64,000 nucleotides of DNA. Origin: Roseovarius lutimaris (GTDB taxonomy: Bacteria; Pseudomonadota; Alphaproteobacteria; Rhodobacterales; Rhodobacteraceae). The position numbers were made by a program, and so were the translations under genes. The stretch spans positions 47,813 through 111,812 of the forward strand of contig NZ_FOVP01000019.1 in NCBI RefSeq assembly GCF_900115165.1. Reading direction: 5' to 3'. Shown here piece by piece: positions 8,500 through 17,367 of this stretch. Under the pieces are notes generated by a model, which was not told the DNA's origin, did no database searches, and saw nothing but the letters and a program-made list of their open reading frames with translations. How positions within the stretch are numbered: position 1 is the first letter of the stretch; each line of letters begins with the position of its first letter.

Positions 8500-9831
8500 A
8501 TGCAGGTCACCGAGACCCTGAACGAAGGCCTAAAGCGCAGCTACAAGATGACCCTGTCGGCGAAAGATCTTGACGACAAGGTAATGGAAAAGCTGAAAGA
8601 AGCCCAACCCGATGTCGAGATGAAAGGGTTTCGCAAAGGCAAGGTGCCGCTGGCACTTTTGAAAAAGCAATTTGGCGATCGTGTGCTTGGTGAAGCCATG
8701 CAAGAAACCGTCGATGACGCCATGAAAAAGCATTTCGAAGAAAAACAGGAGCGCCCGGCGTTTGAACCTGATGTCAAAATGACCAATCAGGAATGGAAAG
8801 AAGGCGACGACGTCGAAGTCGAGATGAGCTATGAAGCCCTGCCGCCGATCCCGGAAATGGACCTGAAAACCATCAAGCTTGAGCGTCTGGTGGTGAAAGC
8901 CGACGATGCGGCGGTTGATGAGGCGCTGGCCAATCTGGCCGAAAGCGCGCAGGACTTCAAAGACCGCAAGGCCGGCGTGAAATCGAAAGACGGTGACCAG
9001 GTAGTGATCGACTTTGTCGGCAAGGTTGACGGCGAAGCCTTCGAAGGCGGAAGCGCCGAAGATTACCCGCTGGTGATCGGCTCGAACAGCTTTATCCCCG
9101 GTTTCGAGGAACAGCTGGTCGGTGTGAAGGCCGAAGAAGAAAAGGCCGTTACGGTCACCTTCCCCGAGGAATATCAGGCCGAGCATCTGGCCGGCAAAGA
9201 GGCGGTGTTTGACTGCACCATCAAAGCCGTGCGCAAGCCGGTTGCCGCCGAGATCGACGATGAGCTGGCCAAGAAATACGGGGCCGAGGATCTTGCCGGG
9301 CTCAAGGCCCAGATCAGCGAGCGCCTTGAGGCCGAATATGCCGGTGCCTCGCGCGCCATCCTCAAGCGGCATCTGCTTGATGTTCTGGACGAAAAGATCA
9401 GCTTCGAGCTTCCGCCCACGATGGTCGAAACCGAGGCCAAGCAGATCGCGCATCAGCTCTGGCACGAGGAAAACCCCGAGGTTGAAGGCCATGATCACCC
9501 CGAGATCGAGGTCAGCGACGAGCATTCCAAACTCGCCGAGCGCCGCGTGCGCCTTGGGCTTGTTCTGGCCGAGCTTGGTCAGAAGGCAAATGTCGAAGTG
9601 ACTGATGCCGAGATGACCCAGGCGGTGATGAACCAGGCGCGTCAGTATCCGGGCCACGAGCGTGAATTCTTTGAATACGTTCAGAAAAACCCGCAAATGC
9701 GTCAGCAAATGCGCGCCCCGATCTTCGAGGACAAGGTGATTGATTTCGTGGTCGAGCTGGCCGAGGTTTCCGAAAAGGAAATCTCCAAGGACGATCTGGA
9801 AAAAGCCATCGAGGCGATGAACGACGAATAA
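8500..9831 (+). CDS. tig: Trigger factor, ribosome-associated chaperone and prolyl isomerase
   Basis: Binds the ribosome exit tunnel next to L23 and shields nascent chains. The 443 residues show the three usual parts: the ribosome-binding N-domain with the signature [17 protein letters not shown] near residues 43-59, an FKBP-type peptidyl-prolyl isomerase domain (about 160-240, with [18 protein letters not shown]), and a long helical C-terminal chaperone domain ending in an acidic tail. The ATG is preceded by GATGAGGACG. It appears monocistronic, with its own candidate promoter and a strong terminator. Confidence 0.97.
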   Translation: MQVTETLNEGLKRSYKMTLSAKDLDDKVMEKLKEAQPDVEMKGFRKGKVPLALLKKQFGDRVLGEAMQETVDDAMKKHFEEKQERPAFEPDVKMTNQEWKEGDDVEVEMSYEALPPIPEMDLKTIKLERLVVKADDAAVDEALANLAESAQDFKDRKAGVKSKDGDQVVIDFVGKVDGEAFEGGSAEDYPLVIGSNSFIPGFEEQLVGVKAEEEKAVTVTFPEEYQAEHLAGKEAVFDCTIKAVRKPVAAEIDDELAKKYGAEDLAGLKAQISERLEAEYAGASRAILKRHLLDVLDEKISFELPPTMVETEAKQIAHQLWHEENPEVEGHDHPEIEVSDEHSKLAERRVRLGLVLAELGQKANVEVTDAEMTQAVMNQARQYPGHEREFFEYVQKNPQMRQQMRAPIFEDKVIDFVVELAEVSEKEISKDDLEKAIEAMNDE

Positions 9832-9855
9832 TTCCGTCAGTAGGACGAAAAAAAG

Positions 9856-9892
9856 AAGGGCCGCCCCGGGGAGAGATGGGGCGGCCCTTTTG
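9856..9892 (+). terminator. Rho-independent terminator of tig
   Basis: AAGGGCCGCCCC (9856-9867) pairs with GGGGCGGCCCTT (9878-9889) across a 10-base loop, followed by a run of T. The A-rich left flank means it could also work for transcripts arriving from the right, such as luxI. Confidence 0.9.
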
Positions 9893-9959
9893 CGTTCTTT
9901 CGCATCAGAGTGGAGCCGTGAGTATGCTCTACCTGTGGATTACGCGCTTCATTGGGGAA

Positions 9960-10757
9960 TTAAGCGCGTATATCCGAGCGAGAACGACTTGTCTGTGCAA
10001 GGGCGGCCCGAAGCGCCAGCGCGGCACGTTTTTCATGTTCGGTCGTGGCGGCCGCGATCTGCTCGTCGCAATAATCACGCAGGTCCGGCGACATCATTTC
10101 TTCAGCGGTACGCGCGGCGAGTGCTTCTGCAACTTCGTCTTCATCAGCGAAGATATTTCCGGTAATTCCGGCGAAATTGCGAATACGCGCAATCCGCTCT
10201 TCGGTGATGTCGCTGAGCGCGGCAAGCGCCTTTGTCTTGCCCATCTGAACGGTTTTCCCGAGATAGCCATAGGGCGCATTATCACAGCGTTTGAGAATGC
10301 GATCCATAGCCGGGTCCACGACGCTGATTACATCGGTGATGCCAGAATCATAGGCATATTCGGCAATACCCGCCATCAGTTCGCAGGCGGTAGAGGACAC
10401 GCTGCGCGTGGAATCAGGGTGTTTCAGGCGCTCGGTGTCGATGCAAAAGCGGGTGTTTTCCCAGATCGTGGCGCTACGCAGGGACGGCTCGCCACACAGG
10501 ATGTCCTGAAACACGTCCGTGAGCATATGCGGACCGGTGGTTTGCAGCATGCGGTTGCAGCCGATCACGTCATATTCGTCATTCAGGGCAACGAGATAGA
10601 CCGGATCAAGATTGTCGAAAAGATCGGATTCGCGACCATCCTCGACAGACACATCCCAGCCCATGCGATCTTTAAAGACACGGGCCCGTAGTTGAAACAT
10701 ATCGTCGATGACAGACTGGAACCGGTCTCGGTTCAAAGCGTCGATTACAAGGATCAT
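9960..10757 (-). CDS. LuxI-family acyl-homoserine-lactone synthase
   Basis: Makes an acyl-homoserine lactone from S-adenosylmethionine and acyl-ACP or acyl-CoA. The invariant residues are in place: Arg24, Phe28 and Trp34 in the N-terminal region, Asp45 and Asp48, Arg69 (CNRML), Glu100 and Arg103 (WENTRF). The protein has 265 residues, against roughly 200-215 for most LuxI proteins. The extra length is a helical, alanine- and glutamate-rich C-terminus after about residue 200. It lies 160 bp downstream of a luxR gene on the same strand. The start codon is preceded by GGGGA, which can pair with UCCCC just upstream (see the hairpin entry). The acyl chain cannot be predicted. Confidence 0.92.
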   Translation of the reverse strand: MILVIDALNRDRFQSVIDDMFQLRARVFKDRMGWDVSVEDGRESDLFDNLDPVYLVALNDEYDVIGCNRMLQTTGPHMLTDVFQDILCGEPSLRSATIWENTRFCIDTERLKHPDSTRSVSSTACELMAGIAEYAYDSGITDVISVVDPAMDRILKRCDNAPYGYLGKTVQMGKTKALAALSDITEERIARIRNFAGITGNIFADEDEVAEALAARTAEEMMSPDLRDYCDEQIAAATTEHEKRAALALRAALAQTSRSRSDIRA

Positions 10758-10766
10758 GGTATTTAT

Positions 10767-10790
10767 TCCCCAATGTGAGTGGTGTGGGGA
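10767..10790 (-). promoter_or_regulatory. Hairpin sequestering the luxI ribosome-binding site
   Basis: On the coding strand TCCCCA (10790-10785) pairs with TGGGGA (10772-10767) across a 12-base loop. The second arm contains the GGGG Shine-Dalgarno sequence, about ten bases before the luxI ATG. Closing this hairpin would hide the site. No clear lux box was recognised in the rest of 10758-10917. Confidence 0.45.
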
Positions 10791-10917
10791 TTACGATAGC
10801 GAAAACTGATCCAAAGAATATTAGGGAAATCCCGTAGTGCGACCGCGTTCACGAATTCGTTCATTCACGCCTGATGCGGCACCACCGGCCAACGTCTGCC
10901 ACAACGGGGCGTTGAAA

Positions 10918-11631
10918 TCAACCGGGTTGGATCAATCCAAGGCTCACGGCGCGTCCGACGGCCTGTGCCGTGCTGATCGTGCAGAGCTTTTCGCGCGTCG
11001 AGCGCATGTGAACCTCTACCGTGCGCGACGATATCATCAGAATATCGCCAATGTCCTGCTGGGACTTGCCCGCTGCGACCCATTGCAAAATCTCGATTTC
11101 CCGAGACGAGAGTTTTGGCTGGCGCAGCGTTTTTAAGAGCGGGTCAGAGTTCATCACCGTGTCGTGCAGGTGCACGGCATTGTTGAGAAGGCTGCCCAGG
11201 ATGTCACGTTTGAGCTTGATCCATTCGGCCTGGGGCACCGAGCTACAGGCGCACAGCAGCCCGATTTCGCCGAACATGCCCCGAATTGGTACGGTGACGC
11301 CCTGTGAGGGCAGCTTGAAATCATGCGCGTCCTTGAAGACGCGATCGTACTCCGGGTCGCTGGTCAGGCGCCGCCAGTCAACCGGGGCAACAGACCGGGA
11401 GGCCGAATTCAGGGTCGGGTCGTATTCCTGAAGGCGATGCGCGACGTAATGCGATTTCCAATCGTCGGGATAGGTGGTGAACCCATGCATTTTCCCAGAG
11501 ATCGGATTGGCCGCGAAATAGGTTGCATGCTCAACCCCAAGCGTGTCGCACAGCTTGTTGAGGTGTCCGACGTAGTCACGTTGAACCTCCGGTATACCCG
11601 CCAGATCTATGAGGTCGATGCGTTTGTGCAT
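10918..11631 (-). CDS. LuxR-family quorum-sensing regulator
   Basis: A 237-residue protein with an N-terminal autoinducer-binding domain and a C-terminal GerE helix-turn-helix. Ligand-pocket residues conserved in TraR/LuxR are present: Trp58, Tyr62, Asp71, Pro72 and Trp86, with Gly111 further on. The DNA-binding part reads LSSREIEILQWVAAGKS (about 174-190) followed by TVEVHMRSTREKL. It is directly upstream of the synthase gene in the same orientation, so it is probably the cognate receptor and may control luxI. The start at 11631 is the only good ATG in frame at family length. Confidence 0.9.
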   Translation of the reverse strand: MHKRIDLIDLAGIPEVQRDYVGHLNKLCDTLGVEHATYFAANPISGKMHGFTTYPDDWKSHYVAHRLQEYDPTLNSASRSVAPVDWRRLTSDPEYDRVFKDAHDFKLPSQGVTVPIRGMFGEIGLLCACSSVPQAEWIKLKRDILGSLLNNAVHLHDTVMNSDPLLKTLRQPKLSSREIEILQWVAAGKSQQDIGDILMISSRTVEVHMRSTREKLCTISTAQAVGRAVSLGLIQPG

Positions 11632-11863
11632 GTCGCCTTGGGATCACGAGATGATCCCCCATCCTCCGTCTGTTGTTCCGTACGCAACCGGAGCCACCGG
11701 ATGTACGCAAAGATACCCTATGATACCAGCATATGACTGCTTTTCAATGGAGACGGGAATCGCTGCGATTTTTGACGCAAACCGATGTTTTCGCAACACT
11801 TACATTGAACAGGTCACAAGATCTGTCTCGGGCGCCTCAAGGCGATTGCGGCCCTTTTTCGGG
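11632..11863. other. Non-coding stretch upstream of luxR
   Basis: Between the luxR start and the rplI terminator there is no credible gene. The segment 11690-11830 is noticeably more AT-rich than its surroundings and presumably holds the luxR promoter. No clear palindromic LuxR site could be picked out. Confidence 0.4.
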
Positions 11864-11895
11864 AAAAAAGCCGCGCGCCGGTGAGGGCGCGCGGC
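11864..11895 (-). terminator. Rho-independent terminator of rpsF-rpsR-rplI
   Basis: GCCGCGCGCC (11870-11879) and GGCGCGCGGC (11886-11895) form a perfect 10-bp stem with a six-base loop. On the minus strand six T follow (11869-11864). Confidence 0.92.
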
Positions 11896-11926
11896 GTGCA
11901 GAGCAAAACGCCTGCTGCCTTTGGGG

Positions 11927-12544
11927 TCAAGCGTCGTCGTCGTCGCTGACGGATTCGGCGGCGTCTGCCAGGTCATCGTCGTCCGATGCGGCAGCGCCAA
12001 TATCCTCGAACAGTTCCGCGATTTCAAAATCGGCGGCTTGTTCGGCTTCGGCTGCGGCATCCTGAATGGATTTGCCCGACGCCTGAAGCTCGGCCTCTTC
12101 GGTAGAGCGTGCAACGTTGAGAACGATGGTCGCCTCAACCTCGGGGTGCAGCGTGACGATAACGTCATGCAAACCCAGGTATTTGATCGGGCTGGTCAGC
12201 GCGACTTGCTTGCGCTCGACGGTAAAGCCGTTCTCGGTGGCGCAATCGGCCGCGTCACGGGTGCTGACCGAGCCATAAAGGGCGCCGCTGTCAGAGGCCT
12301 GGCGAATCACGATGAACTGCTGATCGTTCAGCTTGTCCGCCATGGCTTCGGCTTCTTTGCGGGTCTCGAGGTTTTGCGCCTCAAGCTGCGATTTGCGGTT
12401 CTCAAAATCTTCGATGTTCTTGGCCGAAGCCGAGAGCGCCTTGCGTTGCGGCAAAAGATAGTTGCGCGCAAAGCCAGCCTTTACATCAACGACTTCGCCC
12501 ATCTGGCCAAGCTTGGCCACGCGTTCAAGAAGGATCACTTGCAT
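11927..12544 (-). CDS. rplI: 50S ribosomal protein L9
   Basis: Binds 23S rRNA domain V and is an elongated structural protein of the large subunit. The N-terminal RNA-binding domain is unmistakable ([19 protein letters not shown], then [10 protein letters not shown] at residues 24-33). A connecting helix and C-terminal domain follow. With 205 residues it is longer than the usual 150 because of an acidic tail rich in Ala, Glu and Asp (after about residue 155), a common extension in Rhodobacterales. It is last in the operon, 12 bp after rpsR. Confidence 0.97.
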   Translation of the reverse strand: MQVILLERVAKLGQMGEVVDVKAGFARNYLLPQRKALSASAKNIEDFENRKSQLEAQNLETRKEAEAMADKLNDQQFIVIRQASDSGALYGSVSTRDAADCATENGFTVERKQVALTSPIKYLGLHDVIVTLHPEVEATIVLNVARSTEEAELQASGKSIQDAAAEAEQAADFEIAELFEDIGAAASDDDDLADAAESVSDDDDA

Positions 12545-12556
12545 ATCAATGTCTCC

Positions 12557-12784
12557 TTATTTCACAGCATAGGGCAGCAGGGCAAGAAAGCGGGCGCGTT
12601 TGATGGCACGGGCCAGTTCACGCTGCTTTTTGGCCGAAACTGCGGTGATGCGTGAGGGCACGATCTTGCCACGCTCAGAGATATAGCGTTGCAGCAGACG
12701 GGTGTCTTTATAGTCGATTTTCGGCGCATTATCACCCGAGAAGGGGCAAACTTTCCGACGGCGGAAAAATGGTTTAGTAGCCAT
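12557..12784 (-). CDS. rpsR: 30S ribosomal protein S18
   Basis: A small-subunit protein of the platform that binds 16S rRNA together with S6. The 75 residues match the family over the full length, including [10 protein letters not shown] at the N-terminus and the basic segment [20 protein letters not shown]. It sits between rpsF and rplI in the order conserved across most bacteria, 29 bp after rpsF. Confidence 0.97.
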   Translation of the reverse strand: MATKPFFRRRKVCPFSGDNAPKIDYKDTRLLQRYISERGKIVPSRITAVSAKKQRELARAIKRARFLALLPYAVK

Positions 12785-12813
12785 TGCTTATAGTCCTTTC
12801 TTCAAGTGATGGA

Positions 12814-13167
12814 TTAACGGCGCTCGCGGCGTTCGCCACGTTCTTCACGCTTCTGCATCTGGACCGAGGGACCCTCGGCATGCTCGTCGACCTTGATGGT
12901 CAGAACGCGCATTACATCATCATGCAGGCGCATCAGGCGTTCCATCTCCTGAACCGCCGACGACGGCGCGTCGGTTTTCAGAAAGGCATAGTGGCCCTTG
13001 CGGTTCTTGTTGATTTTATAGGCCATCGTCTTGACGCCCCAATACTCGCTTTCCACGAGTGTGCCGCCATTGTCGGTCAGCACGGTACCGAAATGTTCAA
13101 CAAGGCTTTCGGCTTGCGCGTTGGACAGGTCCTGGCGCGCGATCATCACATGCTCATATAGCGGCAT
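12814..13167 (-). CDS. rpsF: 30S ribosomal protein S6
   Basis: A 117-residue platform protein of the small subunit and partner of S18. It starts MPLYEHVMIARQDLSNAQ and contains the conserved ENGGTLVESEYWGVKTMAYKI-type region (here DNGGTLVESEYWGVK). The tail is short, charged and arginine-rich. The frame stays open for nearly 90 more codons upstream, but ATG 13167 follows GGAG (aaatggagaaaac) and fits the family start exactly. The 232 bp upstream (13168-13399) should hold the operon promoter; no gene is seen there. Confidence 0.96.
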   Translation of the reverse strand: MPLYEHVMIARQDLSNAQAESLVEHFGTVLTDNGGTLVESEYWGVKTMAYKINKNRKGHYAFLKTDAPSSAVQEMERLMRLHDDVMRVLTIKVDEHAEGPSVQMQKREERGERRERR

Positions 13168-13399
13168 GTTTTCTCCATTTCTATCAAGGCGCATTTCATA
13201 GGAGGGGCAAGACCCTTTCGCGGCCCATCCACGAGAGACTGCGCGGTGCATAACGATTGCGAAAGGTTGGGCGCGTATACGATGGAAGTGATCTGTGCGC
13301 AAGCCGGTTTGACCGGGTCCATGGATTGCCTTGGACCTGCCCCATTCAGAACGCTTTTCGCCGCCATGTTTCAGGTGTCCGAGTTGAGAGGAAAAAGAA

Positions 13400-13909
13400 A
13401 TGGTTGCCTTGCCCGATCTGCCGCGTGACTTCACGCATGCACCGCACAGCTTTCATGACACAACGTCAATGCCCGAGAAAAAACCCGAAAAGAGCGATCC
13501 GCGCCACGCCGCGAAGGTTTTTCTCGGTAGCGTCCTGATATTGTCATCTGCTGGCGTCTGGCTGGTGTCGACAGGCGGTACAGACGCGGCGATGATGCTG
13601 ATCAAGATGGTGTTCTCACTGTCGTTGTTCTGTGTCGGTGCAATGTGCTTTTCGACCCTTGATACCGAAGATCTTGCGCCAGAGGTTCAGATTGACACCA
13701 AACGCCGCCAGCTTCGGGTGGTTGAAACCGGGCTTGACGGGCGCACGCAACGGGTCGAGGTCCATGCTCTTGATGATCTGGCCGAGCTATCCCTGCGCGA
13801 CCGGATTCTGACCGCGCGCGATTCTTCAGGTCGCCAGATCGCGGCGCTGCCCATAACGGATCGCGCAACCGAACGCGCCCTGCGCCGCGCGCTGAGTCTT
13901 GCGACCTGA
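13400..13909 (+). CDS. Small membrane protein of unknown function
   Basis: A 169-residue protein not assigned to a named family. The first 40 residues are polar. Two hydrophobic helices follow (about 41-60 and 65-85) with a short loop between, and then a soluble C-terminal domain of about 80 residues rich in Arg, Asp and Leu. The ATG follows AGAGGA at eight bases, and codon usage matches neighbouring genes. It is divergent from rpsF and 119 bp upstream of the YceI gene. Confidence 0.65.
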   Translation: MVALPDLPRDFTHAPHSFHDTTSMPEKKPEKSDPRHAAKVFLGSVLILSSAGVWLVSTGGTDAAMMLIKMVFSLSLFCVGAMCFSTLDTEDLAPEVQIDTKRRQLRVVETGLDGRTQRVEVHALDDLAELSLRDRILTARDSSGRQIAALPITDRATERALRRALSLAT

Positions 13910-14028
13910 GTGAGCAAGTGTTCGCCAATTCACAGCCTCTGTTTGAAACTACGCAATTGTGATTTCATGTAACTAAGGCAAGCTATATAAACGTAACTTC
14001 TACGTTTCTTGCCTGGAGGCCCTTAATT

Positions 14029-14604
14029 GTGAAACAGACTTTGATTGCAGCGACTCTTGCCCTGACCGCAACCGGGGCGCTTGCCGCGCCGCAGGACTAT
14101 ACCCTTGACCCGGGTCACAGCCAGGTGGTGTTTTCCTATAACCACCTCGGTTTTTCGACCACCTATGGCATGTTTTCTGGCTTTGAAGGCGTGATCAGCT
14201 TTGACGCCGAAGACCCGGCGGCCTCATCCGTCAACGTGTCGATGCCCCTGATGTCGATGATGACCGGATGGGAAAAGCGCTTTGAACATTTCATGAGCGA
14301 GGATTTCTTTGGTGCCTCAGAGGGTGACATGGTCACCTTTACCTCAACCGGAATCGAAGTAACCGGCGACAATACCGCCAATATCACCGGCGATCTGTCG
14401 ATGAACGGTGTGACCAAATCGGTCACGCTTGACGCCAAGCTGAACCAAAGCTTAGAGGCGCACCCGATGAATGGCAAACCCTGGATGGGGTTCGATGCCA
14501 CCACGACATTGCTGCGCTCTGATTTCGGGGTCGATAAATTCGCGCCCTATGTCAGCGATGAGATTGACGTGAAAATCTCAATCGAAGCGGGCCAGGCCGA
14601 ATAA
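14029..14604 (+). CDS. YceI-family periplasmic lipid-binding protein
   Basis: A lipocalin-like protein that binds isoprenoid-type lipids in the periplasm; the physiological role is often unclear. A Sec signal peptide covers residues 1-19 with cleavage after ALA. The mature domain starts with DYTLDPGHSQVVFSYNHLGFS, the YceI hallmark, and includes GDLSMNGVTKSVTLD. The 191 residues are typical. The start is a GTG preceded by CTGGAGG. A cytochrome b561, a frequent YceI partner, is not encoded nearby. Confidence 0.9.
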   Translation: MKQTLIAATLALTATGALAAPQDYTLDPGHSQVVFSYNHLGFSTTYGMFSGFEGVISFDAEDPAASSVNVSMPLMSMMTGWEKRFEHFMSEDFFGASEGDMVTFTSTGIEVTGDNTANITGDLSMNGVTKSVTLDAKLNQSLEAHPMNGKPWMGFDATTTLLRSDFGVDKFAPYVSDEIDVKISIEAGQAE

Positions 14605-14631
14605 GCCAACTGGTCGATTTACCACTTACGG

Positions 14632-14666
14632 AAAAGGCCGCCTGCGGGGATGCAGGCGGCCTTTTT
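14632..14666. terminator. Bidirectional Rho-independent terminator
   Basis: AAAGGCCGCCTGC and GCAGGCGGCCTTTTT form a 13-bp stem with a short loop. A four-A run precedes the left arm, so the structure can end both the YceI transcript and the convergent DegT-type transcript. Confidence 0.88.
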
Positions 14667-14679
14667 GGTTTAAACCTGT

Positions 14680-15891
14680 TCAGGTGCCATAGGCGCGCGC
14701 GGCGCCAATCACATCCTCTGCGGCGCCGACAAGGGCATCGGCAATCATGTCAAGCTCGGGCCGGGTCAATCGCGCGGGCAGGCGGGTGTCACAGGCACGC
14801 ATCAGCATGGCTCGGGTCTGTGGCAGATCAGGCATTTCCCCGGGGATGAATTGCCAATTCCAGAACGCGCGGGCATTGTCGACATTTTGCCCAAAGACCT
14901 GCACCTTGACACCGCGCGCAGCGGCGGCTTGGGAATAGGCGTGGGTTTCCTCATCGCTCAGCCCCACCAGATTGAACTGGATCGAATCCGGCGCCCGCTC
15001 TTCCGGGCCCAGTTTTGGCGGCACAGTCAGCCAGGGCGACAGGTTCAGGCGCTCGGCGACATGATCGTGATTTCGCCGCCCCTGGCTTACCCGGCGTGCA
15101 AGCTCGGGAAGCTGTGGGCGGATGATCGCGGCCGAAAGGTTGTTTAGCCGCAGATTATAAAGCGGAAACCTGTTCTGTGCGCGGGTGAATGCCGCCTCTA
15201 ACGCGGGGTCGGGCGCGCCAATATGCTTGGCCCAATTGTGTTCATAAGCGCCCGACATGATCACTGCGCGCGCGATTATATCGGCATCATCGGTGATCAT
15301 GATGCCACCTTCGCCGGCGTTGATCATCTTGTAGGATTGAAAGCTGAAACAGCCGATACGCCCCAGCGTGCCGATAGTGCGCCCGTGCCAGGTGGTGCCA
15401 AGCGAATGCGCCGCATCCTCGATTACGGGAATGCCAGATGCGTCGCAAAGCGCCAGAATTGCATCCATATCCGAGGTGTGGCCGCGCATGTGGCTGATGA
15501 TCACGGCGCTGATGTTCTCTTGAAGGTGGGCCTCGAAGTCCTTGATATCAATCCGGTAATTATCCGCAACCTCGCAGAGGACCGGTACGCAATCGGCGTG
15601 AATGACCGAAGAGGGAACCGCAGCAAAGGTAAAGGCCGGGATCAGAACCCGCGCATCGCGCGGCAGGCCAAGCGCCTTGAGCGACAGGAAAAGCGCCGCC
15701 GAACAGGAGGAAACCGCGAGGGCGTATTTCGCGCCAAGCAGCGCCGCGAATTCACCTTCCAGCAAGGTAACGGGCGCATTTTCCGGCGCTGTATAGCGAA
15801 ACAGATCACCCGATTGCAGCATCCTGTCGACTTCGGCGCGGGCGGCCTCGGGAATGGGTTCTGCGTCATAAACGTTAGGGGGAAGGGGCAT
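14680..15891 (-). CDS. DegT/DnrJ/EryC1/StrS-family PLP aminotransferase
   Basis: A sugar-type aminotransferase fold of 403 residues. The PLP-binding lysine is in CFSFQSYKMINAGEGG, and the aspartate that contacts the pyridine nitrogen is in VIEDAAHSLGTTW. Such enzymes usually aminate keto-sugars for polysaccharide or antibiotic pathways. No nucleotide-sugar genes are nearby, so the substrate is unknown; the genes on its upstream side are polyamine-related. The frame opens 40 codons earlier, but ATG 15891 gives the normal family N-terminus and lies after a GC-poor stretch (15900-15970) that may be its promoter. Confidence 0.85.
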   Translation of the reverse strand: MPLPPNVYDAEPIPEAARAEVDRMLQSGDLFRYTAPENAPVTLLEGEFAALLGAKYALAVSSCSAALFLSLKALGLPRDARVLIPAFTFAAVPSSVIHADCVPVLCEVADNYRIDIKDFEAHLQENISAVIISHMRGHTSDMDAILALCDASGIPVIEDAAHSLGTTWHGRTIGTLGRIGCFSFQSYKMINAGEGGIMITDDADIIARAVIMSGAYEHNWAKHIGAPDPALEAAFTRAQNRFPLYNLRLNNLSAAIIRPQLPELARRVSQGRRNHDHVAERLNLSPWLTVPPKLGPEERAPDSIQFNLVGLSDEETHAYSQAAAARGVKVQVFGQNVDNARAFWNWQFIPGEMPDLPQTRAMLMRACDTRLPARLTRPELDMIADALVGAAEDVIGAARAYGT

Positions 15892-16025
15892 GTTTTCGGT
15901 TTTCCTGAAACTGGATTTCGGATTACGTAAATCTATAATGTAAAAACTGAATGAAAAGCAAAAAATACCACCGTCGGCATGGCGCGTGGCAAACCATCGC
16001 ATTTCATGCAAAAGGTAAGGCTGGC

Positions 16026-17330
16026 TTAAACGCCTAGGCGATCGCGCAATGAATACCAGGTCATCGCCATCGCCAGAAGCGGCGAACGCAGGGCCGCGCC
16101 CCCCGGAAAACTCGGGGTAGGGACGCGGGCCATGGTTTCAAACCCTGCCGTCTCGCCCAAAATCGCATCCGCCATCAACTTACCCGCATGGGTCGCACTG
16201 CCGACGCCATGCCCGGAATAGCCCGAGGCCGAGAGCATGTTGGGCGCCAGCCGTGCCAGATAGGGCATCCGTTTCATGGTAATCGCCAGCGTGCCGCCCC
16301 AGGCATAGTCAATCCCGACATCGCGCAGGTGGGGAAAAATCTCAAGCATCGGCTTGCGCACCGTCGCCGCGATATCGCGTGGGAACCTGTAACCATAGCT
16401 TTCGCCGCCGCCAAACAGCAGGCGCTTGTCGTGGCTCAGGCGGAAATAATTCACCACGAATTTGGTGTCGGCCACCGCGATGTCGCGGGTCAGAACGCGC
16501 GCGGCGGCGTCGCCAAGCGGCTTGGTGGCGGCGATGAAATTGTTGATCGGCATGACCCGCGCGGCCACCTTGCGATCAAGCCCGCCAAGATAACCGTTAC
16601 AGGCAAGGATCACGTGATCGGCCTCGATCTGCCCGGCATCCGTCGCGACCTTGGCGCGCGCGCCGCGGCTGATGTGGTGCACCGCCGATCCCTCGTGAAT
16701 GCGCACGCCCGCCGCCGCTGCTGCGCGGGCAAGCCCGATGGCATAGGCCAGCGGGTGCAGATGCGCCGCCCCCATATCCAGAATGCCCCCCGTATAGGCC
16801 GGGGACGGACAGATCGCCTGCATCGCGTCATGATCAAGCGTCTCGATCTGATCATAGCCATAGGTCTTGGACAGGTGTTCGGCGTACCCATGCTCGTCCT
16901 TCACCTCGCGGGGCGAAAAACACGCATGTGCCACGCCTGCCTTGAGATAACAGTCGATCTCGTGCTTTGCCACCAGGGACTTGACCAGATCCTTGGCCTC
17001 TTCGGCCAGCTCCCATAGCTTGGCCGCATCATCGCGCCCGACCAGCCGCTCAAGCGCGGTCTGCTCCATCCGCTGCCCGCTGCCCAACTGCCCCCCATTG
17101 CGCCCCGAGGCGCCAAAGCCGACGCGCTGCGCCTCCAGAAGGACCACATCCATGCCCGCCTCGGCCAGATGAAGCGCCGCCGAAAGCCCGGTATAGCCGC
17201 CGCCAATCACACAGACATCGGCGCGCGCCCGCCCTTTCAGCGGGGCAAACGCGGGCAGGGGTGTCGTGGTCGCCGCGTACCAGCTTTGCGGATAGCTGCC
17301 GCGACGGTCATTGGCATAAAGCAGGTTCAT
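16026..17330 (-). CDS. puuB: Gamma-glutamylputrescine oxidase-like FAD oxidoreductase
   Basis: A DAO-family flavoenzyme of 434 residues, probably oxidising gamma-glutamylputrescine to the aldehyde with release of ammonia and peroxide. The ADP-binding motif is VIGGGYTGLSAALHLAEAG (about residues 41-59), followed by FGASGRNGGQLGSGQ as in OrdL/PuuB. Near the C-terminus SGYSGHGVG is the second flavin-binding motif. It is 37 bp downstream of a PuuA-like ligase gene in the same direction, which supports the pathway. No aldehyde dehydrogenase PuuC is present in the window. Confidence 0.82.
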   Translation of the reverse strand: MNLLYANDRRGSYPQSWYAATTTPLPAFAPLKGRARADVCVIGGGYTGLSAALHLAEAGMDVVLLEAQRVGFGASGRNGGQLGSGQRMEQTALERLVGRDDAAKLWELAEEAKDLVKSLVAKHEIDCYLKAGVAHACFSPREVKDEHGYAEHLSKTYGYDQIETLDHDAMQAICPSPAYTGGILDMGAAHLHPLAYAIGLARAAAAAGVRIHEGSAVHHISRGARAKVATDAGQIEADHVILACNGYLGGLDRKVAARVMPINNFIAATKPLGDAAARVLTRDIAVADTKFVVNYFRLSHDKRLLFGGGESYGYRFPRDIAATVRKPMLEIFPHLRDVGIDYAWGGTLAITMKRMPYLARLAPNMLSASGYSGHGVGSATHAGKLMADAILGETAGFETMARVPTPSFPGGAALRSPLLAMAMTWYSLRDRLGV

Positions 17331-17367
17331 GGGCTTCTTCTTGGCTTAAATACTCATGCGAGCGGCG

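Noticed and set aside
10758..10917. lux box upstream of luxI
   Set aside because: No 18-20 bp inverted repeat like known lux boxes could be found. GGGA-AA-TCCC near 10825 is too short to count.
13168..13434. N-terminal extension of rpsF
   Set aside because: The extra 89 codons have no similarity to S6, and the ribosome-binding site is at the internal ATG.
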